Assembly (NCBI GenBank): GCA_964582545.1
Contig: CAZOSB010000004.1
Span: 48,775 to 112,774 of the forward strand
Source: JAVVUJ01 sp964582545
Lineage (GTDB): Bacteria; Bacillota; Clostridia; Peptostreptococcales; Anaerovoracaceae
Length of the DNA stretch: 64,000 nt
Direction: 5' to 3'
Shown: positions 35,587-44,507 of the stretch, in pieces
Layout of the letters: each line of letters starts with the position of its first letter
Position numbering within the stretch: the first letter of the stretch is position 1
Notes under the pieces: model-generated
The model's database searches: none
Seen by the model: only the letters and a program-made list of their open reading frames with translations
What the model was told of the DNA's origin: nothing
Position numbers and translations under genes: made by a program

Positions 35587-36654
35587 TTAAAAATTCTTCA
35601 TTTTTTCTGCTTGGTCGGAAGTGATTAAACCATCGATGATTTCATCTAATTCCCCATCCAGAAAATAGTCCAGTTTATATAAGGTAAGTCCGATTCTGTG
35701 GTCGGAAACCCTTCCTTGAGGGAAATTGTAGGTTCGGATCCTCTCACTCCTGTCACCGCTGCCAACCTGACTTTTTCGTTCTGCAGAAATTTCTTTGTTT
35801 TGTTCTTGAAGTTTTATATCGTACAGCTTAGCTCGAAGCACCTTAAATGCTTTATCTTTATTTTTTAGCTGAGATTTTTCATCTTGACAAGTTACCACGA
35901 TACCCGTAGGCTCATGGGTCAATCGAACTGCAGAGTCCGTGGTATTAACCGACTGCCCACCGTTGCCCGAGGAGCGGTAAACGTCCACACGAACGTCGTT
36001 GGGATTTAAGTCCACTTCCACATCGTCGATTTCCGGCAGCACAGCTACCGTGGCAGCTGAGGTATGAATTCTTCCGCTGGATTCCGTCTCTGGTACTCGC
36101 TGTACTCTATGCACACCGCTTTCATATTTGAGACGAGAATAAGCACCTTTGCCTTTAATCAGAATAACCGCCTCTTTAATTCCTCCGATACCTGTATCGC
36201 TGAGATCCATCATCTCGGTTTTCCATCGGTTTCGTTCTGCATAACGCATATACATACGGAGAAGATCGTTGCCGAAAAGAGCGGCTTCTTCTCCGCCAGT
36301 ACCCGCACGAATTTCCAGAATTACATTCTTATGATCGTTGGGATCTTTTGGCAAAAGCAGGATTCTCAGTTCATCTGAAAGTATTTCCACCTGATCCTCT
36401 AACTCGGAAAGCTCCATCTTAGCCATCTCTTTTAACTCGTCATCCAAGCCACCTTCATCCAACATTTCCTTAGTATCCGCCAAGTCATCCTTGGCCTTCT
36501 TATATTCACGATACTTATTAACGATAGGCTCCATCTCTGACATTTCTTTTATATGCTTTTGCCAGACAACCTGATCGTTAATCACCGCAGGATCGGATAC
36601 CTTCATAGCTAGCTCGTCATATTTTTCCTGAATAAAATCTAATTTATCATACAT
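35587..36654 (-). CDS. prfA: Peptide chain release factor 1, 355 residues
   Basis: Recognises UAA and UAG stop codons and releases the peptide. The catalytic GGQ is in SSGNGGQSVNTTDSA near residue 230, and the anticodon-like P-x-T motif is PET in RVPETESSGRIHTSA, so this is RF1 and not RF2. No programmed frameshift site. Length is normal. The gene for its methylase, prmC, lies two genes upstream of it in the same direction (rpmE between). Confidence 0.97.
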   Translation of the reverse strand: MYDKLDFIQEKYDELAMKVSDPAVINDQVVWQKHIKEMSEMEPIVNKYREYKKAKDDLADTKEMLDEGGLDDELKEMAKMELSELEDQVEILSDELRILLLPKDPNDHKNVILEIRAGTGGEEAALFGNDLLRMYMRYAERNRWKTEMMDLSDTGIGGIKEAVILIKGKGAYSRLKYESGVHRVQRVPETESSGRIHTSAATVAVLPEIDDVEVDLNPNDVRVDVYRSSGNGGQSVNTTDSAVRLTHEPTGIVVTCQDEKSQLKNKDKAFKVLRAKLYDIKLQEQNKEISAERKSQVGSGDRSERIRTYNFPQGRVSDHRIGLTLYKLDYFLDGELDEIIDGLITSDQAEKMKNF

Positions 36655-36755
36655 TGGTTAACTCCTAAAAATTTAACTTTAAAATTTTTTGTATAAATAA
36701 CTTTATACCCCGTTAGTATACCATAAATCCCCATATATCACAAATGAAATTTAGG

Positions 36756-36788
36756 CAAAAAAAGAACCTCGGTTTCCACCAAGGCTCT
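36756..36788 (-). terminator. Intrinsic terminator of rpmE
   Basis: AGAACCTCGG (36763-36772) pairs with CCAAGGCTCT (36779-36788) with two wobble pairs; on the minus strand it is followed by seven T. It isolates rpmE from prfA. Confidence 0.8.
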
Positions 36789-36794
36789 GATTTT

Positions 36795-36995
36795 CTAATC
36801 CATCTGGAATTTTTTCTTGAATTTTTCCACTCTACCGCCGCGGCTTATAAATTTTTGCTGCCCCGTAAAGAATGGGTGACAAGCGGAACAAACTTCCAAC
36901 TTAATCTCCTCTTTCATTGACTTAGTAGTAAATGAATTGCCACAGGCACATGTTACCTGACATTCCTTATAATCTGGATGTAATCCTTCTTTCAT
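36795..36995 (-). CDS. rpmE: 50S ribosomal protein L31, zinc-binding form, 66 residues
   Basis: Large-subunit protein on the central protuberance side, bridging to the small subunit. Cys residues at about 16, 18, 37 and 40 (VTCACG and VCSACH) form a zinc site, so this is the C+ form; the paralogue without Cys, made under zinc starvation, is not in this window. GRVEKFKKKF is the family end. It is followed by its own terminator. Confidence 0.97.
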   Translation of the reverse strand: MKEGLHPDYKECQVTCACGNSFTTKSMKEEIKLEVCSACHPFFTGQQKFISRGGRVEKFKKKFQMD

Positions 36996-37101
36996 TTCTT
37001 CCTCCTACACGACTGTATAATTTGCTCCTGCAAATTAGCTGATCAACATTTTTATATTATCATGATTTAATTTAATTGGCAAGTACTTTTTAACAAGTAG
37101 A

Positions 37102-37989
37102 TTATGACAAATTGGCGATGACAATCCGATCTAATCCGGCAAAGTCTTTCAGTACCTCCACTTTATCAAATTTGTCTACCTTTGCAAGCAATGCCAATAT
37201 ATCCAACGCTTGATCATAACCGATTTCCAGGTATAATACACCATTTTTCTTTAAAAAATCTGGAGCTTCAGTAATAATTCTCCTGTAAAAATCCAAGCCA
37301 TCATCACCGCCATCCAATGCGATTAAGGGTTCGTGTTCCTTTACCTCTCTCTGTAGAATAGGAATATGATCTCTTTTGATGTAGGGAGGATTGGACACGA
37401 TGATGTGATATTTTTCTCCCAACATGCCTTTTTTCAGGGAGGTAAATAAATCACTTTGCAAAAGCTTTACTTTATTCTTTACATGATGTTTTTTACAATT
37501 TTGCTCTGCCACCTCTAAGGCTCCTTCACTGATATCTACCGCAGTCACCTTCACTTCCGAGGTTAACTTGCTTAGGCTGATTCCTATGGCACCGCTCCCA
37601 GTACACATATCTAAAACGTTGTAGGTTGACCGTAACAAGTTTTTTGTTCTTTTTTCTTTTATTTCCTCCAGAATATGGTTGACCAGCAATTCTGTTTCAG
37701 GTCTAGGGATCAGCACCTTTTCGTTTACAATAAAATTGAGCCCCATAAATTCTTGATATCCCATGATATACTGAGTGGGAATTCCTGTGCTTCTGGCATC
37801 GATAAGCTTAAAATACTCTTCGCAAGTATCTTGATCGATGGTGGTGGGTTGCCGCAAAAACAGTTGAGTCTTGTCCAAAGAAAGCATATGACAGAATAGC
37901 AGTTCTGCATCTACCCTTGGACTTGGGCAATGGCTTCCTGCCAATCTTCTTTCACCTATTTGCAAAATTTCTTTTACTACAAGACTCAT
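37102..37989 (-). CDS. prmC: Release factor glutamine methyltransferase, 295 residues
   Basis: Methylates the Gln of the GGQ loop in release factors using SAM. The SAM-binding motif NVLDMCTGSGAIGISLS lies near residue 130 and the catalytic NPPY in VSNPPYIKRDH near 200. An N-terminal five-helix domain binds the release factor. I start at the ATG at 37989, which overlaps the upstream stop TGA by one base, with GAGGAA upstream. Next to DUF1385 and rho, and close to prfA, as usual in Clostridia. Confidence 0.95.
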   Translation of the reverse strand: MSLVVKEILQIGERRLAGSHCPSPRVDAELLFCHMLSLDKTQLFLRQPTTIDQDTCEEYFKLIDARSTGIPTQYIMGYQEFMGLNFIVNEKVLIPRPETELLVNHILEEIKEKRTKNLLRSTYNVLDMCTGSGAIGISLSKLTSEVKVTAVDISEGALEVAEQNCKKHHVKNKVKLLQSDLFTSLKKGMLGEKYHIIVSNPPYIKRDHIPILQREVKEHEPLIALDGGDDGLDFYRRIITEAPDFLKKNGVLYLEIGYDQALDILALLAKVDKFDKVEVLKDFAGLDRIVIANLS

Positions 37990-39035
37990 CAATGTTCCTC
38001 TTTTACGGCTAAAATAATCTCTATACTCTCAGAATCATTCTTTACAGGATTTCCGTCTTCATCACATTCCCCTTCATAAACAGGTCTATCCGATTCCACA
38101 AGAACGGCTTTCATGGCTGCAATGGCCACTTCTAGCTGCTTTTCGTCCGGAATTTTCGTGGTTAACTTTTGAAGCGCCAGCCCCGGTAAGCTCAAAACCT
38201 TTACGACGGCGGAATCGCTCCGTCCTGCCCATCTTAATAACTCATAGGATAACCCTGCAATCACAGGGATCAAGAGCAATCGAGAAGCAATGCGCCAAAA
38301 TAAGTTCGGCCATCCTAAAATCGAGAAAAGCAATAAGCTGATAACCATTACAAACATCAAAAAACTTGTTCCACAACGAGGATGTAGGGTCTCAAACTGT
38401 GCACAGTTCTTGGTTGTTAAAGGCAAGCCATTTTCATAGCAGTGAATGCACTGATGCTCTGCACCATGAAATTGAAAAACCTTCTGAATATCACTCATGC
38501 GTGAAATGAGAAGGATATATCCTACAAATAATATAATTCTAACAAAACCTTCAATTAAGTTTAAGGCAATTTCATTGGATATAATGGGTGAAAATAGATT
38601 CACTGCCGCAGTTGGACCGATGACAAAGATACCGATGGTGAACACCAGCGCCAAAACCACCGAGAAGTAAAGCATCACATTTAACGCCCCTTTTTCTCCA
38701 AACCTTTTTTCTAACCACAGGGTCAGTTTATCTTTTTCATATAGCGCATTTCCATCTTGATCCTCGAAGCTTTCCAACACCTCGGCGGAATATAACAAGG
38801 TTCGGGTACCTGTAACCAACGCATCCACAAACATGAATACGCCTCTTAGAACGGGAATCTTCCGAATCTTATCTTTTTTCTTCAGCAATTCTGTTTTGAT
38901 ATGAAGCTTTCCGTCAGGCTTTCGCACCACTACAGCACTCCTATCCTCACCTTTCATCATGATCCCTTCCAGAACCGCCTGCCCTCCAACTTTGGTTGGA
39001 TTGGCATTTTTAATAAAAATTTTATTTAAATCCAT
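37989..39035 (-). CDS. DUF1385 membrane protein (YqhQ type), 348 residues
   Basis: Conserved Firmicute protein of unknown function. Residues near 15-35, VGGQAVLEGIMMKGEDRSAV, are the DUF1385 signature. Three or four hydrophobic helices follow (about 120-260), with FHGAEHQCIHCYENG and HPRCGTSFLM conserved, the latter two carrying His and Cys that look like metal ligands. A role in metal or envelope homeostasis is possible but unproven. It sits between rho and prmC, and translation is coupled to prmC. Confidence 0.9.
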   Translation of the reverse strand: MDLNKIFIKNANPTKVGGQAVLEGIMMKGEDRSAVVVRKPDGKLHIKTELLKKKDKIRKIPVLRGVFMFVDALVTGTRTLLYSAEVLESFEDQDGNALYEKDKLTLWLEKRFGEKGALNVMLYFSVVLALVFTIGIFVIGPTAAVNLFSPIISNEIALNLIEGFVRIILFVGYILLISRMSDIQKVFQFHGAEHQCIHCYENGLPLTTKNCAQFETLHPRCGTSFLMFVMVISLLLFSILGWPNLFWRIASRLLLIPVIAGLSYELLRWAGRSDSAVVKVLSLPGLALQKLTTKIPDEKQLEVAIAAMKAVLVESDRPVYEGECDEDGNPVKNDSESIEIILAVKEEH

Positions 39036-39064
39036 GTTGTCGTTTCCGTATTTTCATCTTTCGT

Positions 39065-40672
39065 TTAATTAGAGAACACTTTTTTTATCACTTCTACAAA
39101 ATCATCATTATTTCTAGTATGTGCTAAATGGTCTATAATGGTCTCCGTTACTTCCTGTGTTCCTAAATTACCCATGGCTCTTCTCATGGCCCATACAGCT
39201 TCTACCTCAGCGGAAGTCATCAACAAATCTTCCTTTCTTGTTCCGGATTTATTGAGATTAATGGCAGGGAAGATGCGTTTTTCAGACAGCCTCCTGTCTA
39301 AGTGAAGCTCCATATTCCCCGTTCCCTTAAATTCTTCAAAGATTACATCATCCATACGGCTTCCGGTTTCAACTAATGCGGTAGCCAAAATGGTGATGCT
39401 CCCCCCTTCTTCCATCTTTCTGGCAGCCCCAAAAAACTTTTTAGGTTTATGCAATGCGCTAGGGTCCAAACCTCCGGAGAGAGTTCTACCCGATGCCGGC
39501 ACAACTAAATTATAGGCTCTGGCTAACCTGGTAATACTGTCCAACAGAATGACTACATCTTTTCCGTGCTCTACTAATCGCTGCGCTCTGGCTAGCACCA
39601 TCTCAGCCACTTTCACATGGTTCTGAGGCAATTCATCAAAGGTAGAGTAGATTACTTCCCCTCGAATAGATCGCTGCATATCGGTTACTTCCTCTGGTCT
39701 TTCGTCTACCAGCAGTACGATAAGCTCCATTTCAGGGTATAGGTGCTCAATGCTGCTTGCTACTTTTTTTAGCAAAATGGTCTTACCTGCTTTAGGGGGT
39801 GCAACAATAAGACCCCTCTGCCCTCTTCCAATAGGGGCAATTAAGTCGATCAACCTCATGGACAGTTCAGACTGGGAATGTTCAAGCGCAATTCTTTCCC
39901 TAGGGAATATGGGGGTTAAATTATCAAAATCCGGTCTTTTAATAGCCGCTCCCGGTTCTTCTCCGTTCACCGTAACGACGTAAAGTAGAGCCCCAAACCG
40001 TTCACCCTCGTTGGGTTTTCTGGTAATACCCCGTATTTTATCCCCTGTCTTCAAATTAAACCTTCTTATCTGGGCAGGAGCCACATAAACGTCCTTTTCA
40101 CTCGTAAGGAAATTATGAAAGCGTAAGAATCCAAATCCAGCCTCAGCCATATCCAGAATTCCTTCCACCTCAGGTCTCTCTTCAGGATTGTACTCGGGCT
40201 TCTTATCTTCCTTTTTCTCTCCTTTATCTGAGGTTTTTGGTACATCGGAAACGGTCTGATCCATTTTACTGTCCTTATTTTCTGCTTCAATGACCTTTTT
40301 ATCACCTATCTGAGCAGTGCTATCCGATGCAATTTGTTCTCCCTCTTTTTCCTTCTTTTTCGTGGTCGGGGACTTTTTTTCAGAGGTTGATTTGGCAGAT
40401 ATGGATTGTTTATCACTTGTGTTTTCTGATGTTGATACGATTTCCAAACTTTGATTTTCTTCAGAAGAGGTAAGATTTGTTTCCGTTAAATTTAGCGTAG
40501 ACCCAATGCTTATAATAGCCTCCACCAGCTGTGCCTTTTTGAGGGTTTCTTGATCTTTGATGCCGACAATTTTAGCAATTTCTCTCAATTCTTTGATTTT
40601 TTTAGATCGGATGACGTCTTCGTCCAATACCTTGTTGATGGTCGGTTCTGTTGAGATGTCTTTTTTTCTCAT
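39065..40672 (-). CDS. rho: Transcription termination factor Rho, with an N-terminal insert, 535 residues
   Basis: Hexameric RNA helicase ending transcripts. An N-terminal Rho_N region (residues about 20-60), then a charged low-complexity insert of roughly 100 residues rich in Lys, Glu, Ser and Thr, then the cold-shock-like RNA-binding domain (GILDMAEAGFGFLRFHNFLTS, 165-240) and the RecA-type ATPase with Walker A APPKAGKT and LLVDERPEEVTDM. Ordinary Rho is about 420 residues; the excess is the insert, which clostridial Rho proteins often have. The gap to the LCP gene, 84 bases, contains a 6-bp hairpin GAGGAG/CTCCTC. Confidence 0.97.
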   Translation of the reverse strand: MRKKDISTEPTINKVLDEDVIRSKKIKELREIAKIVGIKDQETLKKAQLVEAIISIGSTLNLTETNLTSSEENQSLEIVSTSENTSDKQSISAKSTSEKKSPTTKKKEKEGEQIASDSTAQIGDKKVIEAENKDSKMDQTVSDVPKTSDKGEKKEDKKPEYNPEERPEVEGILDMAEAGFGFLRFHNFLTSEKDVYVAPAQIRRFNLKTGDKIRGITRKPNEGERFGALLYVVTVNGEEPGAAIKRPDFDNLTPIFPRERIALEHSQSELSMRLIDLIAPIGRGQRGLIVAPPKAGKTILLKKVASSIEHLYPEMELIVLLVDERPEEVTDMQRSIRGEVIYSTFDELPQNHVKVAEMVLARAQRLVEHGKDVVILLDSITRLARAYNLVVPASGRTLSGGLDPSALHKPKKFFGAARKMEEGGSITILATALVETGSRMDDVIFEEFKGTGNMELHLDRRLSEKRIFPAINLNKSGTRKEDLLMTSAEVEAVWAMRRAMGNLGTQEVTETIIDHLAHTRNNDDFVEVIKKVFSN

Positions 40673-40756
40673 AATTTACTCCCTTAGATTGTAACATTTT
40701 CATGAGGAGCATTATGAAAAATACCTCCTCAAAATAAAGTTGGTTGAGATATGATC

Positions 40757-41803
40757 TTATTGGTCGCTAATGCCTGCCCCACTGATGGCTCCATCTGTGG
40801 TTTCGGCAGGTTTAATAGAATAGATAGTATTGAGCATTTCTGCAATTCCTGTACTGTCAGGGTAAACGTACCAAGGTGCCTCGTCCTGCAATGTATGGGG
40901 CATCAAATAGGTGTTCATATTTTCAGCACTCATACCCACAGCCTTCGTGGCAAGAGAAATCGCAGTTCCTAATGTAATATTGGAGTCCACATTATTAAAG
41001 ACAGTCTTTGCCACTTTGGGTAGCTGGAAGCTTAAGCTTTGCTTCACTGCAGATTTAACAAACTCTTGTTGCGCTTTCACTCTGCCAATATCGCCTTCTG
41101 TGTAACCCTTTCTGTATCTCAAAAACTGTACTGCATGCTCTCCATCCAATACCTGCGGACCTGCCGGTATGTTGATTCTTAGGGGGGGTGTATCATAAGG
41201 ATCATTATATACCATATGGAAAGGGATGTCCATAGGCACCCCACCCATGGAGTCCACAATAGCTTTCACTCCATCGTATTCAATCACCGCATAATAATTA
41301 ATGGGCATGCCCAATAGAATATCACTGACTGCATAGGCTGTATTTACAGGGTTTCCTCTGTACGCGGCATTAAGCTTCCGCTCTGCCGCCCCTACATAAC
41401 CCGCTCGCTCATAGTAGGTGTCCCTAGGGATAGAAATTACATCCAAACTGCTAGTTTCACGGTCAAAACTGACCAACATAATCGTATCAGTCATTCCACC
41501 GTTAACGCCCATTAGCAACATATTTACCCGTTTTGAATCTTTAAAAGCCTGAAAAAAAGGACTATCCCTGTCAACCAACACCGCTAGCTGTTCTTCTAAT
41601 TCTGGCTGCTCTTCCTCACTCTTATCCAATAATTTGATGTTGGACATGGAGTCCACCACCATTAACACAGATGTACAACAAAATGCAAAAACAATAAAAG
41701 CCACGAAAAAGGTCTGTAGAAACCCCTTTAGCGGTGTTTTTTTCTGAGAGGATTTATGTTTCATTACCTTGTCATTCATTATGATCTTTCTCTTTCTGCC
41801 CAA
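40757..41803 (-). CDS. LytR-CpsA-Psr family cell-wall ligase, 348 residues
   Basis: Attaches secondary polymers such as teichoic acids or capsular glycans to peptidoglycan. One N-terminal membrane helix (about 25-50) anchors it outside; the LCP domain has MLLMGVNGGMTDTIMLVSFD, SIPRDTYYE, RKLNAAY and HAVQFLRYRKGY, which contain the conserved Arg and Asp residues that bind the lipid pyrophosphate. The start is either the TTG at 41803 (GGAG 7-9 bases upstream) or an ATG at 41779. Possibly linked to the glycan locus at 53-64 kb. Confidence 0.9.
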   Translation of the reverse strand: MGRKRKIIMNDKVMKHKSSQKKTPLKGFLQTFFVAFIVFAFCCTSVLMVVDSMSNIKLLDKSEEEQPELEEQLAVLVDRDSPFFQAFKDSKRVNMLLMGVNGGMTDTIMLVSFDRETSSLDVISIPRDTYYERAGYVGAAERKLNAAYRGNPVNTAYAVSDILLGMPINYYAVIEYDGVKAIVDSMGGVPMDIPFHMVYNDPYDTPPLRINIPAGPQVLDGEHAVQFLRYRKGYTEGDIGRVKAQQEFVKSAVKQSLSFQLPKVAKTVFNNVDSNITLGTAISLATKAVGMSAENMNTYLMPHTLQDEAPWYVYPDSTGIAEMLNTIYSIKPAETTDGAISGAGISDQ

Positions 41804-42160
41804 TTCCCGTCTCCGTCCTTTGCCATATCTATATTAATAAATCAAACACAAATACTGGTACTCTGTTTAATCTTATTGTATCCTAATTATTTTACATTAC
41901 TAATAAAACCTATTTTATACCTAAAAATGGTATAAATAAATAGTAAAATTTAAATTTCATATTAATTTTTTATTACAATAATAGTTGAAATATTCAACTT
42001 AGTACATGAAAGAACTACAATTTAATCTATTAATTTTTTCCTGAATTTTTTATATATTACTCAATATTAAAAATTCTTTTAGGCCTTCTTTCAATAGTTG
42101 AAATTGTAGTTCTAAATAAATTTTCGTATTTATTTACAAAAGTTATTTATTTAATTACTT
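41804..42160. repeat. Intergenic region with inverted and direct repeats
   Basis: No gene is seen. AGAACTACAATTT (42011-42023) and AAATTGTAGTTCT (42101-42113) form a perfect 13-bp inverted repeat 77 bases apart; AATAGTTGAAAT occurs directly repeated at 41980-41991 and 42093-42104, and AGTTGAA/TTCAACT (41983-41999) forms a small hairpin. The meaning is unknown; it could be a degraded mobile element or a large hairpin after hbd. Confidence 0.5.
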
Positions 42161-43003
42161 CTAATATTTAAAAAATCCTTCGCCTGTTTTTCTTCCCAGC
42201 TTTTCTCCTCTGACCATCTTCTTTAATAGCGGATGAGGTCTATATTTGCTGTCCCCAAACTCTGCATACAGAACTTCCATAATGGCCAAACAAACATCCA
42301 ATCCTACCAAATCTCCTAATGCAAGAGGTCCGATAGGGTGATTTGCACCCAACTTCATGGCTTCGTCAATTTCTTCGGCCTTGGCCACTCCATCAGCTAA
42401 AATACCGATAGCCTCGTTAATCATAGGTATCAGGATTCTGTTCACTACAAACCCAGGCGCTTCTGCAACCTCTACAGCAGTTTTTCCAATATCTGCAGTC
42501 AATTTTAAAATTGTATCTCTGGTCTCATCAGAGGTAGCCAATCCTTTAATAATTTCTACCAATTTCATCATGGGCACAGGATTGAAAAAATGCATACCGA
42601 TAATTTTATCCGGTCTTCCTGTTGCCGCTGCAATTTCAGTAATAGAAAGTGAAGAAGTATTGGTCGCAATGATGGTACCAGGCTTACATAGCTCATCCAA
42701 TTCTTTAAAGAGAGCCTTCTTTGCTTCCATATCTTCTGTGGCGGCTTCGATAATCAAGTCCGCATCTTTTACGATGGCAATATCTGTGGAACCTTTAATT
42801 CTGCCCATAATAGTGGCTTTTTCTTCCGCAGTCATCTTATCCTTGCTCACAAGTCTGTCTAAGTTCTTCTCTACTGTGGCAATACCTTTCTCAACAGAGG
42901 AATCTCTTCTGGCTCTCAGCACTACTTCAAAACCGTTTTGCGCCATAACCTGAATGATCCCGGCACCCATGGTACCCGTTCCTAACACTCCTATTTTTTT
43001 CAT
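42161..43003 (-). CDS. hbd: 3-hydroxybutyryl-CoA dehydrogenase, 280 residues
   Basis: Oxidises or reduces 3-hydroxyacyl-CoA with NAD(P) in butyrate or beta-oxidation pathways. Rossmann motif GVLGTGTMGAGI at residues 5-16, catalytic His in IIGMHFFNPVPMM near 135, and PGFVVNRILIPMINEA are family-specific. The start at 43003 has GGAGGGG; an ATG four codons earlier does not. Length is normal. It stands alone, without the usual crotonase and acyl-CoA dehydrogenase genes. Confidence 0.95.
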   Translation of the reverse strand: MKKIGVLGTGTMGAGIIQVMAQNGFEVVLRARRDSSVEKGIATVEKNLDRLVSKDKMTAEEKATIMGRIKGSTDIAIVKDADLIIEAATEDMEAKKALFKELDELCKPGTIIATNTSSLSITEIAAATGRPDKIIGMHFFNPVPMMKLVEIIKGLATSDETRDTILKLTADIGKTAVEVAEAPGFVVNRILIPMINEAIGILADGVAKAEEIDEAMKLGANHPIGPLALGDLVGLDVCLAIMEVLYAEFGDSKYRPHPLLKKMVRGEKLGRKTGEGFFKY

Positions 43004-43173
43004 TTTCCCCTCCATTTCCTATCCTTTAAATTTAGCCTATCTGTTGTTTTTCGTCTCATGCATGAGACAATTGTATTACATCCATAAACGATTATCAATC
43101 TATTTTTGTTGAATTCTATTAAGTTCTAATTTTCAGTTTTTTTCATGTTTTTTTCATTACAATTGTCAGACTT

Positions 43174-44505
43174 TTATAAGGCTTTTTTCATCTCTGATTT
43201 ATAACTTTCCACTCCCGGTTGGTCAAATGGGTTCACTCCCATCAGATAGCCTGTCAATGCACAGGTTGTTTCAAAAAAGTAAACCATCTGACCGAAGGTG
43301 AAGGCAGTCAAATTCGGTATATCGATTTTTACCATAGGAACATTTGTGGTTCTGTGAGCAGCCATAACTCCTGTCACCGCCGCCTGATTGACATCATTCA
43401 TACACCTTCCTGCTAACAAACTGCCTGCGCTTTCCGGAACTGTCAAATCTTTCTCCGGGTGGGTCACATGAAGAATTGTTTCAAAGAATATTTGATTGCC
43501 ATCCTGTAAAAATTGTCCCATGGAATGCAAATCTGCACTGAATTGCAATGCTGCCGGGAACAATCCATTGCCCTCTTTTCCCTCGCTTTCGCCGTACAGC
43601 TGTTTCATCCATTCTGCGAAGTATTGAAGCTTAGGCTCGTAATACTCCACAACCTCTATCTCTTTTCCTCTCTGCAAAAGGGAATAGCGCACAGCTGCAT
43701 ATTTAACTGCCTGTAACAGCATACAATCCTCTTCATCACTTTCTATTGCATAATCAAAACCATCCTCATGGAAATTTCCGTCCCTGAAAATTTCACTTTC
43801 GGTAAGGACGGAAGCCGCTCCCGCCAACATTTCCTCCACATCAATTCCCGCTACAGCGATGGGCAGAAGACCTACAGGTGTAAGAACCGAATATCTTCCT
43901 CCTATGGCATCGGGAACCACAAAGCTTTCATACCCTTCCCTTTCAGTTTCCTTTCGCAAGATGCCGATAGACGCGTCCGTAATGGCATAGATCCTCCTGT
44001 TTGTCTCTTCTTTTCCATATTTATCCATTAAAAACTCTTTTAAAACTGCAAAGGCAATACAAGGTTCCGTAGTGGTGCCGGATTTAGAAATTATACAGAT
44101 ACATACCTCTTTCCCCTGCAGTTTTTCCAAAAGCTCTGCATGGTATGTACCGCTGATATTATTGCCGGCAAAAATCACCTGAGGAGGTACAATACCATCC
44201 TTACCTGCCTTTCTCAAACCAAAGCTATGTCCCATCATCTCCACAGCAGCCCGAGCCCCAAGATAAGATCCTCCAATTCCTACAACAACAAAAACCTCAC
44301 ATTGCTTTTTAATTTTGCTTGCAGTCTCTACAATGGTTGCAAGCTCCTTTTTGTCGTAATTTATGGGAAGCTTTACCCACCCTGTAAAGTCTTCTTCCCC
44401 TGAAAATAACTTGTGAAAGCCAGACCTGATCCCATCCATATGAGATTGCAACACTTCGTCTTCTACCAAAGAATTTCTGATGTCCAGTTTTAATTTGTTC
44501 ATCAT
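43174..44505 (-). CDS. pgi: Glucose-6-phosphate isomerase, 443 residues
   Basis: Interconverts glucose-6-phosphate and fructose-6-phosphate. Motifs: VVGIGGSYLGARAAVEMM near 75, ISKSGTTTEPCIAF near 140, and C-terminal NPFDQPGVESYK, which holds the active-site Lys region. Length fits the short bacterial type. It follows the pglF-type gene with a 2-base gap, so glycolysis or sugar-nucleotide supply is linked to that transcript. 43004-43173 has no gene. Confidence 0.97.
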   Translation of the reverse strand: MMNKLKLDIRNSLVEDEVLQSHMDGIRSGFHKLFSGEEDFTGWVKLPINYDKKELATIVETASKIKKQCEVFVVVGIGGSYLGARAAVEMMGHSFGLRKAGKDGIVPPQVIFAGNNISGTYHAELLEKLQGKEVCICIISKSGTTTEPCIAFAVLKEFLMDKYGKEETNRRIYAITDASIGILRKETEREGYESFVVPDAIGGRYSVLTPVGLLPIAVAGIDVEEMLAGAASVLTESEIFRDGNFHEDGFDYAIESDEEDCMLLQAVKYAAVRYSLLQRGKEIEVVEYYEPKLQYFAEWMKQLYGESEGKEGNGLFPAALQFSADLHSMGQFLQDGNQIFFETILHVTHPEKDLTVPESAGSLLAGRCMNDVNQAAVTGVMAAHRTTNVPMVKIDIPNLTAFTFGQMVYFFETTCALTGYLMGVNPFDQPGVESYKSEMKKAL

Positions 44506-44507
44506 CT

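Noticed and set aside
41980..42113. Possible remnant of a CRISPR array
   Set aside because: Only two copies of a 12-bp word, unequal contexts, no regular spacers and no cas genes in the window.
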